Both the position numbers and the translations under genes were made by a program. 64,000 bases of DNA from positions 1 to 64,000 of the forward strand of contig JAJKFJ010021340.1 of assembly GCA_027382625.1 (NCBI GenBank), given 5' to 3'. This document shows positions 44,401 through 54,554 of this stretch, in pieces. Every line of letters starts with the position of its first letter. Position 1 is the first letter of the stretch. Source of the DNA: Tetmemena sp. SeJ-2015. Lineage: Eukaryota > Ciliophora > Spirotrichea > Sporadotrichida > Oxytrichidae. The notes beneath the pieces are model-generated. The model saw only the letters and a program-made list of their open reading frames with translations. It had not been told where the DNA came from and did no database searches.

Positions 44401-47400
44401 TGTAATTTATATTCAAATTTAAAGAACCTTCCAGGCGGACATGCTTACTCAATCTATTTTTTAGTCTTGTCAGCACATGTCATCTACAATTTAAACCCAA
44501 AATACAATACTTTATTTCAAAATGCAAAATAGTTGCTTTCATTTTTAACAGTTATTAATTATCAAATATATTGCAATCAAACATAATTTATATTAAATAA
44601 GATTAATCTATGTATTTAAAATAGCGAATCTAATTTTTATAAGTTAAACAAGATAATAGATTTAATTCAAATAAGAAAATTAAAAAATTAACTACAATTA
44701 TTTTTTCTTTTAAGACAATAATGGCACCTATGAAATTAATTATTTTAAAGAATAAGTTTACTTTAAAAAGTAGATAGGCTTTTTCCACTGATTAAATAAA
44801 GATAAATATTTTTTAAAATTATGAGGTAAATTAATCTATTTTTACTTTATATCATCCAATAAAAATCAAGAGAGAAAAATTAGAAAATTATAGCACAAAG
44901 GATTTTAAAATCCCTTTTAAAAATCAAAGACGAAAGCTGGCTATTAAGATGAAGATAAATAAAAAGGCAAGTAATCTTTATTTAGTTCATTAAAAATGAA
45001 TTCTAAATTTTCATTGCGTGAATTTGATATCCGTTTTACTAATCTTTATTCTAAATTATTAGCCATAAATTATCTTCTTTTTAAAAATTTAAATGCTGAT
45101 ACCACCGTGAAAGCAAAGCTTTTCAGAATTAGAAATCCTTGGAGCTCTGATAACGGATACAAAAATAAAAACATATATTTTAATGAATGATACACTGGAC
45201 TCTGGAATGACAAATAATAATATTTATAATTTGAGACAATGATAAAGCTTGGAGTGATACCGTCAACAAATACATTATTTAATATAGATAGTATATTATT
45301 GCAATCTCGCTTTGTAATAGGTTTTGAAATTTAGAGTTGAAGAGGAATTAAAATTATAGTTCTCGGATTATAATCATTGTAATTTATAATTTAATAGATT
45401 AAGCTAGCAAATTAACAAGTATCAGATTTAGTGAGATGATCATTAACGATATCGTTAGAAAAAAAGTATACAAAATACCACAGATCCGACTAGAAAAAAC
45501 ATAGTAGATTACTTCGAAGGTAGTCGAAGAGTTAATCAAAAATTTCATTTAGAATTATTCGATTCCGCCTATTGTAGAAAATAATTAAAAGTAATTGTAA
45601 AAATATTCATTTAAAATATAAAATACAAATAAAGAGAGAATCAAAGTTTCATTAGTCTTTTTACGATCATCAACCTCCATTTGAATACATCTTATATTAT
45701 TAAATATATATTAAAATATATTATTTATAAATTATTTTAAAATATCATGGAAAATTGCTGAGGGCTAATTATATTACTTAATAAGTGAATAATTTTATTC
45801 AAATTAAAGAAGACGATTGTAGATTATTAAGAAAATTGTTTGAACGAATCAATTCTTAAATATTTTGAAAGCTTGTATGGGAGTGGCTTTAATCAGTCCC
45901 TGCAAACATTCAGTGAAATTCTTAAAAAGAACTGGTTTCCTTTCTGTATAAATTCATTACTACTATCATACTTTTAATTATAATAGAATGGAATCATTTT
46001 ATATATTTGGAATTAGCATAATTAAATTTTATGAGATTAAACGCAAAATGAGTAAACAAGAACTAAGAAAGTAAAATATTTTTATTAGGATGATAATTTA
46101 TAATTATCTTAGGTTCTAAAAATTTAAGAAATTGCCCGAAATTAATATTTAACTCCTTTAAATTTAATAGCTAAAACACAAAAATAAATTTCAATAATAA
46201 TAATTAATAATAATAGTTAGGGAATTAAGAACCCTAACGGGCATATAATACTTAATCGATTTAAAGTAATTCACAGGCGTAACCCCTTGATCAGTTGTGC
46301 CACGTCACCGCGAAAGCCCACCGTCAAGAAATAAATTTAATATTTTAAGATTAAATTACATTATCCGTTCAACATCAATTTGAATTGTTGACTTGAATAT
46401 CATAATTTACAGAATATCACTTTTTTAAGACCTTGCAACTCTTCTTAGAAATTGAAATACAAACTGATAGCATCACAACGGTGGAGAACTGCAACTATAA
46501 TTTCTTAAATTATAATTAAGCTAAATTTTGCCTAAAAGTAGCATTTACAGTACCAACTTTTAGGATAAGATACTTCAAGTAAGTCATTATTCTTCTAGAA
46601 GAAGTAAACTAGAAGCTTTTTCAAAATCTGGGTAGATTATGTATAAACTTGAATTAATTTAATCTTCCAAAATTAGAAATCAACCAAATAAACTTTCATC
46701 TATTTTAAGGTTACTTTAACTTATTAAATAAGCAAGAATTTTTAGTGTAAGTTATCTATCTATCTATTATCTCATTCCTTACCATATATAAATAATTTCT
46801 AATTTAATAGCTTTACTCTTTATAAATAATATTAAATATAAGTAAGTCAAATAAAATATTGAAGAGTATTAGTAACATATATAACTTTTTGAAATTTAAT
46901 TTAACAAATACTGAATTTATTATTTTCTTCATCAAGTGAGTAATCAAATTTAATCTAAAACTTGAAGTCTACTAAGTGAATTATATTACAGTTGATTATA
47001 TGATTGTTTTATATTTAATGTTGGGACCTCCTGCAATAGATATGTGGTCAGGTAGGTTGCATTTCCGCAGAGCTGTAAAGTTAGAATGTAGAAGATTTGG
47101 ATTATTCACCTCCATTTTGTCTCATCTGAATAAGTCTTGGCTTGACTGCAACTTCTTGGGTCTAACGCAGTTCTATGTTTGGATGTTGTTTCTGATTTCG
47201 CATTCCAATACTTGGTTGTTGTAATTTGTCAGAATATGGTTGCTTAATTCTCCAACTTCCCCAGTTCTAAGTTCTAAGTGTAAGCTGTTTCCTGCTCTTC
47301 TGGTTATATGCTGTTACTTACATTCCTAATACCTGATTTATCAATGGATTGGAGATATTTAACTTACAAGCAATGTCAGGTCGCTGTCGTCTTGGTCCAT

Positions 47401-50400
47401 TAAAATTTAAATGTCTTAATTATTTTTTAAAAAAAAACATATAATCAACTTCAGCAGGAATGTCATTTAGATTTATTTTTGACTACCTCCTTGATTTGAA
47501 GAATATTATTATTTTTAAATACGCTGATCAAGTGCCTTATGTGAACAATGCTAATGACGGAATATTCTTCATGGATATTTAAACTCATTTTTTATTAATT
47601 CTCTACAAAAGTAAAAATATATATACTCATGAAAATATATTGCTATACATTTTAAATGTAATTTTATTGGCTTTGTTGAATCATAATAAGCAATATAGGA
47701 TATATTTGATAAGTGATTATGAAAATTTTAAAAATAATACATTCTGTTTCAGCTTAGTAGAATGATTCTATAATATATTACTCTTTAAATGGAGTTAACT
47801 CTTAATTTTAATGTCTGCCTATCATCAACATCAACAATTAAAACAGGAGATCTCAAACTTGAGAGGGACAAATGAAGAGTATCCAGGAAAGTATACCTCT
47901 TGATTATCAGAGGCTCATCTTTTTATTCGGAAAGCTAATAACTTTTGAAAAAAATGCTTGCCTTTTTTGAAGAACAAAAAGAACTAGATTAACACGATGC
48001 CCAAGGAAATTTCTAAATTAATACAACTTTATAAAGGAATCTACCCAAAACCTTATCTGAAAAATGACTTGAGCGCAGACATAAAAACGTAAATTCAACC
48101 TGAGAACTTGTTGCTCATTAACTTGACACTAAACTAGCATTTTAAATTATTTTTAAAAATATAGAACCCTGAAATATAAGAAGTCAATAATTTTTTTTTT
48201 AAAAAATATATCAATTCTATATATTAAATAGCTTGAATGCTAATATCTAAGAGTGAATGAAATTTGGATGAGCAAGGATTTTAGATATTCGTTAACACAC
48301 TATCCTTTTAACAATATTTGATGAAGAAATTAATTTTTTAAGACCTATTGCAAAGTAATAAAATTTGTTAAAACTTAAATACAATTCTTTGCCTAATAGG
48401 AGCTCAGAGTTGTAAGTTACAATTAAGGAATTCACTTAAATTATTTTTTAAAGGGATATCAAAAAGTTCTTTTTCATAATTAAATCAAGATTAGAGTATG
48501 ATGATAAGGGCTTTCGTATAACTTTTAAAAGAGAGATCAAAGATATGTTTCTTAACATTTTTTTTTAAAAAAATAGAAATCGAGTCTCTTATTATACATT
48601 TTTAATCAAGGAAAAATAAATTTAAGTTGTTAATCATTTTAATTAAGCTAGGATATTTAAATATAAAAAGTAAGCATCATTAATTTGAATTATTTTAAGA
48701 CAGAAATTTAACTTTGAATAATAATTTACTTATTTATCTCTTGGATTATTTAAATCTTATTTATAATTCTTAATATCCAATTTAATTTTTATAAGAGTTT
48801 GAAAATATATTTTGGATTTGATTGACACCTTCTTCAGTGTGTTCGATTATATAAGTGTATAAATTATAACTATTCCTACATTAAATATTTGAGCAATACG
48901 GTATTACTATTGCCTGGTGGAACAATGACTACCAGAGCACCTTGTCAACTGTCTGGAATGATCAAGCACCGATCCAAACCTCTAAATTAAATTTAAATTT
49001 TTAATTTATCAATCAAATTGAAAGTAATTTCATTCCCATCAAAATTTAATTAAAGATGTTAAAGTGAATTTTTTTCATTCATTAGTGAAAATATAAAAGG
49101 GCTTTTAGTATTATATCTGTAAAATATTAGGTAGACTACGAATTTAAAAATTATTATTTTCACATAGTTATAAAACCTTTAAACCAAAAATATAAAAATA
49201 TATTTATTGAAAGATAATTATTTTTTATTTTAGTCTTTTATAAGTTTCTTAATTAAGTTCTTAAGTAGTAAGATAAATTTTAACTATAGTCAATCTTGTA
49301 CATTGCTTTCTCCCCAAAATTTTAGATAGCCTATATATCAGAACTGGCATCTAAAACACAATATTTAAAATTATATTAGGTACTTAGTATTTAATGTTAA
49401 TAAATGGTTTTTATAATTATTTAAATTTGAGACACTTCAATCTGCTTTTTATTAAATCCATTTTAATTTAATAACAATTAGATTGTATTTGCCAATATAT
49501 TTCCATAATTTATCGCAATTCATAAATATAAATTGGATTTGATGGGTACCATCTTCACCTTCACTCTGGATAAAGATTATGATGGTTTTATCGGAGCCAA
49601 TTTTATTTTAAACTTCTACAACGACAGAATGTACCCAAGAGGTTGCAAGGGTGGACCTTCAACTGCCAACATCTTTGTTACCAAGGATAAGGAAACTGTC
49701 ACTTCTTTTGATACTAGCGACTGGAGTCTATCCCCAAATTTATAATTTAAAGATAATTTTAATTATAAGAAACTCATATTCAATAATCTAAGTGTCAAAA
49801 TAAAATTAACAGATTAATTACTTTTATTTATGAAAAAAATTCATAAATAAATATTTCGATTCAAAAAGATCAAATAAATTAATGATCCTCGTCTTTAAAA
49901 TAATTAAAAATTTATAAATTTGTTTAAACATGAAAACTAAATTCTCTCATTACGCTTTCTCAAGTAGAGATAAGTAAAGAGAAATTATTTCTCAATTATT
50001 AGATAAACACTAAAAGAATTTTAAGTCTGTGGTAATAGTGATGAGTATTCTAATTTGAACTATGGTTTAAGAATTAAAATTTTGAGAATACGTATTTCTT
50101 CTGATAAAATAAGTTTATAAAAGCTTTATTATTATCTGACTATATTTTATTTTATTAATTAAAGAGGTTAATTATTTATATTTAAAAAAGGTAATTTTAA
50201 AAGATTTAAAATAAGAGATAAAATATTGTCATGGGGTTGAGTCTCTTTAATTTAAAAACTCTATGGTCACTAAAGAAGAGTGTGGACTGCTGGCACCTAT
50301 AAGATTGTTGTAAATGTCAAGTGGGACGCCAATTTATTTATGCTTATAAATCTAAAATATAATAAGTAATTTATTTTATTAATAATTATTTTTAAACATA

Positions 50401-50705
50401 ATATGAATTTGGGTAGATTATAAATATTTTGAGAGATATGAATGATGTGAGAGACTATTCGTTCAGAGCATATTTCCCATCAGCAGCAAAGTTCACCATC
50501 ACTTAATAAGTTGTGACTGATGCTATCTTGCTCTAGATACTTATATTAATATGATCGCACAACTTAAAGCATCAGCAGACTTCAAGCAAGGACTCAAGAT
50601 CCAAAAGAGTGGCAGCTACCTCAAGCGCGCCTATACTTATGTAAGCGGTGACTCTCTTTTCTTGGGATGGGCTGGTCCTGATGGAAAATCTTGCACTATC
50701 AATTC
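41458..50705 (+). CDS. Secreted calpain-like cysteine protease 1, at least 21 MDSs
   Basis: Papain-fold protease of the calpain family. The start ATG 41458 opens a signal peptide (MKLSTLVLLLGLSANF), unusual for calpains, which are normally cytosolic. The catalytic Cys lies in QGYLGDCYFLAS (codon 42152-42154), His in LPGGHAYSI (44440-44442) and Asn in RIRNPW (45134-45136). Between them are VIDDYLPFWKNS and the GGNPVEVFNFLH block. C-terminal beta-sandwich-like parts (calpain domain III) follow, with DYQSTLSTVWNDQ, GTIFTFTLDKDYDGF and YLKRAYTYVSGDSLFLGW. About 1.9 kb of coding DNA is spread over 9.2 kb by 20 IESs, each listed separately. Merged segments give roughly 635 codons with no frame conflict. 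The 3' end is not resolved: no TGA follows directly, so more MDSs probably lie downstream of 50705. Confidence 0.9.
41872..41899. other. IES 1 of calpain 1, 28 bp, pointer AT
   Basis: AT at 41872-41873 and 41900-41901. Deletion joins DYSSIVEQ to IGSGKPF and removes a TGA. Confidence 0.6.
42058..42083. other. IES 2 of calpain 1, 26 bp, pointer AAACAAAATT
   Basis: The 10-base pointer at 42058-42067 and 42084-42093 is the longest seen. Deletion joins LFGDANKI to DPNDVA. Confidence 0.85.
42107..42128. other. IES 3 of calpain 1, 22 bp, pointer TTGC
   Basis: TTGC at 42107-42110 and 42129-42132. Deletion joins PNDVA to QGYLGDCYF, restoring the active-site block. Confidence 0.8.
42230..42242. other. 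IES 4 of calpain 1, 13 bp, pointer AAT
   Basis: AAT at 42230-42232 and 42243-42245. Deletion joins FVTQTYN to AEGIIVV. Confidence 0.7.
42268..42295. other. IES 5 of calpain 1, 28 bp, pointer AGG
   Basis: AGG at 42268-42270 and 42296-42298. Deletion joins GIIVVK to AEQLGI. There is no GT-AG end pair, so this cannot be an intron. Confidence 0.75.
42313..42728. other. IES 6 of calpain 1, 416 bp, pointer ATTCAAA
   Basis: ATTCAAA at 42313-42319 and 42729-42735. Deletion joins AEQLGIQ to KQIVIDDYLPF. Confidence 0.8.
42887..42921. other. IES 7 of calpain 1, 35 bp, pointer ATTAA
   Basis: ATTAA at 42887-42891 and 42922-42926. Deletion joins YYERIVHK to LIGGNPVEVF. Confidence 0.75.
42981..43486. other. 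IES 8 of calpain 1, 506 bp, pointer AGTTT
   Basis: AGTTT at 42981-42985 and 43487-43491. Deletion joins HALPTKQF to GKGSEYTSGQ. Confidence 0.75.
43555..43580. other. IES 9 of calpain 1, 26 bp, pointer GATAAC
   Basis: GATAAC at 43555-43560 and 43581-43586. Deletion joins IIAAADQDN to SIIYSSIP. Calpain 2 has no IES here. Confidence 0.8.
43623..44424. other. IES 10 of calpain 1, 802 bp, pointer AACCTT
   Basis: AACCTT at 43623-43628 and 44425-44430. Deletion joins PKSQYN to LPGGHAYSI, restoring the catalytic His block. The matching IES in calpain 2 is 17 bp. Confidence 0.85.
44453..44464. other. IES 11 of calpain 1, 12 bp, pointer TCT
   Basis: TCT at 44453-44455 and 44465-44467. Deletion gives HAYSILSAHVIYN, matching HAYSIISAHIIYN of calpain 2. 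The segment is a multiple of three without TGA, so support comes from that alignment. Confidence 0.65.
44488..45085. other. IES 12 of calpain 1, 598 bp, pointer AATTTAAA
   Basis: AATTTAAA at 44488-44495 and 45086-45093. Deletion joins HVIYNL to NADTTVKAKLF. Confidence 0.8.
45156..45188. other. IES 13 of calpain 1, 33 bp, pointer GATAC
   Basis: GATAC at 45156-45160 and 45189-45193. Deletion joins SSDNGY to TGLWND and removes a TGA. Confidence 0.8.
45206..45237. other. IES 14 of calpain 1, 32 bp, pointer AATGA
   Basis: AATGA at 45206-45210 and 45238-45242. Deletion joins TGLWND to KAWSDTVNK. Confidence 0.8.
46200..46330. repeat. GC-richer germline repeat, copy B (short)
   Basis: Starts GGGAATTAAGAACCCTAACG, matching the first bases of copy A at 30125, then diverges. 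It contains GCCACGTCACCGCGAAAGCC. It lies wholly within a calpain IES, so it is germline-limited. Confidence 0.5.
47048..47440 (-). CDS. Possible germline-limited Q-rich protein inside an IES
   Basis: Not recognised. On the minus strand a frame from ATG 47438-47440 to TGA 47048-47050 is open for 130 codons, with TAA and TAG as glutamine. It is hydrophilic and Gln/Arg-rich, with segments such as QRPDIACKLNISNPLINQV and IKQPYSDKLQQPSIGMRNQK. Its G+C is higher than the surrounding IES. The opposite strand is also open (46976 onward), but its translation is less protein-like. If real, it is expressed only from the germline nucleus or before DNA elimination. Chance openness cannot be excluded. Confidence 0.35.
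47589..48887. other. IES 16 of calpain 1, 1299 bp, pointer TTT
   Basis: TTT at 47589-47591 and 48888-48890. Deletion joins FFMDIQTHF to EQYGITIAWW. The left boundary lies within a six-T run, so it may shift by a base or two. No gene was recognised inside. Confidence 0.6.
48983..49528. other. IES 17 of calpain 1, 546 bp, pointer TAAATT
   Basis: TAAATT at 48983-48988 and 49529-49534. Deletion joins NDQAPIQTS to KLDLMGTIFTF. Near 49420-49480 it carries a fragment of repeat family R2 (GAGACACTTCAATCTGC and the T-rich tail). Confidence 0.75.
49728..50258. other. IES 18 of calpain 1, 531 bp, pointer CT
   Basis: CT at 49728-49729 and 50259-50260. Deletion joins FDTSDWS to LYGHQRRVW. Calpain 2 is uninterrupted here (SEWAYYGHIRRVW). 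Confidence 0.65.
50331..50440. other. IES 19 of calpain 1, 110 bp, pointer AAT
   Basis: AAT at 50331-50333 and 50441-50443. Deletion joins NVKWDAN to DVRDYSFRAYF. Confidence 0.7.
50525..50553. other. IES 20 of calpain 1, 29 bp, pointer ATC
   Basis: ATC at 50525-50527 and 50554-50556. Deletion joins QQVVTDAI to AQLKASADFKQG and removes a TGA. Confidence 0.75.
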
Positions 50706-51444
50706 AAATATAATATTAAATTAAAAATGCATCAGAAAATATTAAAGAAATAATTTTAATTTTATTTGGTACAAACTATAGAGTTAAAAAGCAATTTTTT
50801 GCCTGAGTAAAATTTAATTTTCCTGTACTATTTTTATAAGTAGAATACAATAAAGTGATTTAGTGTATCTAATTTGTATTAAAAATATATTTTATGCTCA
50901 AAGAGAAGATTCTTAATTAAAATGAGCATTTTCCTTAGTCTTATTAGATAATTTATTGCTATATTTTTGAGAGTCTTCTCCTCATCGAATGCATATGTTT
51001 GAGACTTAGTTTAATCTTTTAATTGAGAGCTAATTTTCTATTGACTAATGGACATAGAGATGCATCTAAATATCTCATGTGTCCTTACTTGCTTTTTTAA
51101 AGTCTCTCTTTTTAATTTATGAATACATTTAAATACTAAAATAAGCTAAATTCAATTATATAAATAATAATTGCTTTCATAACATATTTAGGTTCTTTAA
51201 TGAGCTTATTTCTTCAGACTATAATTATTATTTCAAGGTTTTAATTAATAATAGCAGCCTAATGAAAATCTTTATCAGATTTAACATAATTCTTTGAAAT
51301 TGCATTAATAATTTAAAGAAGGAATTAAAAGTTAAAAATGCATTTGTTTATCACTTGATTTATTCTATTTAAACCCAATTTTAAAATTTTACTTTTATAA
51401 AATAAAAATATTTTTAGCCTCTTTAAAGGTAATAATTTAACTAA

Positions 51445-51720
51445 ATCAAAGATAGGTAAAATAATAAACTAAGTTGTAATGGCAAATACACCCCATATGC
51501 AGCTTACTCGATAATCATTGATAAATTATTATTATTTTTCCTTTAATCATCTTCTGTTCACTCCTAAACAGTGAGTTTTATTAATTAAGTTTAAGTTAAT
51601 TCAAATGTTTTAAATATATTTATTTGATAAATTTGAGCTGCGATCTCACACACAAAAGCTGCATGGATATAATGCTTAAGCAGAATCAGTGGTGAAATAA
51701 TTATCACTCCACTCCTTATT
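51445..51720. repeat. Dispersed repeat family R2, copy 5 (fragmented)
   Basis: Blocks AACTAAGTTGTAATGG, CAGCTTACTCGATAATCA and TTCCTTTAATCATCTTCTG parallel R2 copy 2. The second half is broken by AT-rich filler before TAATGCTTAAGCAGAATCA. Confidence 0.45.
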
Positions 51721-51749
51721 CAAATTTTATTTAACTTACTAATTAAATA

Positions 51750-53170
51750 TTTTATCTTTTGAATTCTCAGCCAAATATCAGTTACTAAATTAATTTGTAT
51801 CCCATTCTTGCTCCTGAGAGAAATAGATTTGCATATATTTTAACTCAGACAAGCCAAATTCCTGTTGTGAACTTTTCTTAAGTAGAGTAAAAACGTATAG
51901 TAAGAAGAGTGGAGTCTTATATGTGTGTAATAGGAGTCATAATTTGCAGAGAGACTGCAATTATAATCCTCGATATCAAGAGAATATTAATCTGCAAATA
52001 ATAAATAACTTTTATAAAGATAATAGCCTATCAATGTTCATTTTATCATTTTAAATATCAATTTCACTTTGACTGGCTATTCAACTGATGCCTACTTCAC
52101 TCAAAATATATTATAATTTATTCTTATATTAATTTATAATTTTATTTAAATTATTAAATGATAAAATAAATTATCTCATATTAAAAGAAAATATAATCAT
52201 TTAGAAAGATAAAAACGGAAATTAAAATAAACGTCTATAATAGTTTAAAGAGATAGTCTTTGAGTGAGAAATTTTTATTATCTTTAATCTGCAACTGAGA
52301 ATTTAATACAAAAACCTTAAGCTATATAATAATGGTTTAATTTTACGCTATTACTCATTATAAAACTTACCTGTTCTTAAATTAAAATTTCTCTAATTTA
52401 GCTATTTAAATTATTTTTGGTGGTTTTACTAAAAAATTGACTTTCGAATATCTTGGATAATTGAATAAATTATAAACTAATTATAATTGATTTTTATAAG
52501 ATGAAATGTCTCATATAAAAATAATGTTTAAATGCTTTTGTGGTTTTTATGTTACTATGAATTCTTGAAAATAATTAAAGTTATTTTGAGTGTGAGTACT
52601 CTGTTTAGAATTATAGTGATACAATACAAATTTGAATATGATGATGAGTTTATGAATCATATCTATAGGAGGTATATTGAGATTATTAAAGAAGAACGTG
52701 ATTGATTAACTATCGAATAACCAACAGATCTGGAATATTTAAGCAATTTCACTTAATTTGTTGCCTCTATTTATTATGCCAGCTAATATAAGGTATAAAA
52801 TGAACTCTCAGCCTTATAATTCTCTTTATAAAATAGTATTAAATAATGTAAATAAGGCCTTGGAACAATTTTTTTTTGTGTAGCATAGTAAGAATTGGTA
52901 AAAAAGTAAAATTAATATAATTCACTAGCGATCAACCAGACTCATCTTTAATTTATCTTGCTCTAGATCTGTTGAGAAATACACTGAAAAAATGAATGCC
53001 ATCAAATATAAAATATAAGTGCAGTTGTGTGATTGGAGTTGGCCAAGATTAATGTATATTTTAAAGAATGCAACTACATGCAAACATTCACTTCCCAGCC
53101 TACTTCTTCAGGCTTATCCTACAGCTACTCATGCTAATGAGGAGGACTCAAACCAATAAACTTTTTATCT
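51750..53170 (+). other. Scattered coding-like fragments after calpain 1
   Basis: Short protein-like stretches occur in an AT-rich background: FAYILTQTSQIPVVNFSQ near 51830, NFTLTGYSTDAYFTQ near 52065, and CNYMQTFTSQPTSSGLSY near 53070. They could be the last MDSs of calpain 1, whose stop is otherwise missing, or parts of another secreted protein. I could not join them with pointers. Confidence 0.3.
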
Positions 53171-53982
53171 GTGCTTAGATAAGAAGAAAATCATATTTGA
53201 ATTCGTTCTATTAACATAAGGTCGTATCTTAAGTGATCATTTTAAAATCATAAATAAAATCATCCAAGCCTTATGAAGAAACAATTCAAATTTATTCATA
53301 TCTTAAATCTATTTACTAATATTTACTACAATTCATATCTATATAAAATAGCAAATGCAAGTTTTAAAATATCTTAAAATTCTTAGTAAAGGAAATAAAA
53401 ATATTAAATATAATTTTAAAAAAATAAACTAATTAATTTAATTTTTCAATTTTAATTCTAATTCATTTTGGAATATTAAATAAGGCAGAATGATTTTTCT
53501 TAATATTTTTTATTTTTATTTTAATTTTTATTTGAAGTTCATCATGGGATAAATTATTGATTCTTTAGTAATGCCAATAATTATATTTTTTAGATTAATT
53601 AAAAAATTATACTAGATTATAAAGCCTCTTTCTAAAGAAAAATTATAATTTTCGTAAAAATTTGCAATGCATCTATTAATAAAAGGCTTGATTTATCATT
53701 ATAAAAATAAATTTATTTTATATTTAATATAAAAAGCTGAATAAAGTCTAAGCTTGTTGAATCAAAATATTAAATTTAAATATTTCCTAAGAGTTGTATT
53801 ATTTATAAAGTAGAGTTTTGAAAAATATTATCGACTGTAAAATCATAAATACATTTTCATTCTTAGTGTTTTGCACCATTTTTCCATGTTATATTGAATA
53901 TTCACTTAGTACTTAATAGTAGCTAGGTTGAGGGATTATAGCATTGAAACTTTACTCTGCTGAGCAAGTGTTCCTCACCTAC

Positions 53983-54447
53983 TCAAGATCTCAAGTTATG
54001 TAATTATTTCTTTATTAGAGGCGATGCTGATTCATGTGACTCTTCTAGTAATTCATTATTCATCTCCTCTGAAGTGTATCTCTTCTCTCTATCGCTCTTA
54101 TTAGAAGGGCCGGGTAATTAACCACAGCTCTATTACCAGAGATTCGGGGGGTTAGCTATTGTCGAAAGGAAATGCTGCTTTGTGAACTTTCGCTATTCGT
54201 TAGTTCTTGAGCTAATGAAAGCTGGGATTATCTTAATAAACCTTTAACGTATAATTAATCCCAAATTAGATAATTACCTCCATCCTTACTCTGCCTTGAA
54301 ATTATTGTTTGAGACTCGCTTTGTCGGGACCCGGAAGAACTCAACACCCTCTTTTACACTAAGCTCACTATTTGTAAGACTTTTAGAAAATTCCAGATTA
54401 ATCCCTTGAGAGCAATGCTAATTACCTCCCAAATAAATTAAGGTCAT
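53983..54447 (-). CDS. Unrecognised basic protein, 154 residues
   Basis: Not recognised. ATG 54445-54447 opens MTLIYLGGNQHCSQGINLEF. The frame is uninterrupted to TGA 53983-53985 and reads six TAA/TAG codons as Gln. It is basic in the middle (EFFRVPTKRVSNNNFK, IIRQRFIKIIPAFISSRTNE), followed by an acidic Ser/Glu tail (EEMNNELLEESHESASPL). No signal peptide, no TM segment. G+C is clearly above the neighbouring DNA. No IES is needed. It could be part of a larger gene whose upstream MDSs are not visible. Confidence 0.55.
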
Positions 54448-54554
54448 TTAAGTTTAATTAAGCACTCCTATTAAATATTAAGAATTCTGAATTCAGATAA
54501 ATTAAGTTTATTGAAGCCAATATTTAATTTTAAATTAAGACAACTAACTTCTTT

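Larger units (their letters stand above)
45268..47516. other. IES 15 of calpain 1, 2249 bp, pointer AAATAC
   Basis: AAATAC at 45268-45273 and 47517-47522. Deletion joins SDTVNKY to ADQVPYVNN. This is the largest IES in the window. It carries a GC-richer repeat (46200-46330) and a Q-rich open frame (47048-47440). Confidence 0.8.

Noticed and set aside
46976..47224. Plus-strand 82-codon ORF in the large calpain IES
   Set aside because: Overlaps the more protein-like Q-rich minus-strand frame; with TAA as Gln it simply runs on into AT-rich DNA.
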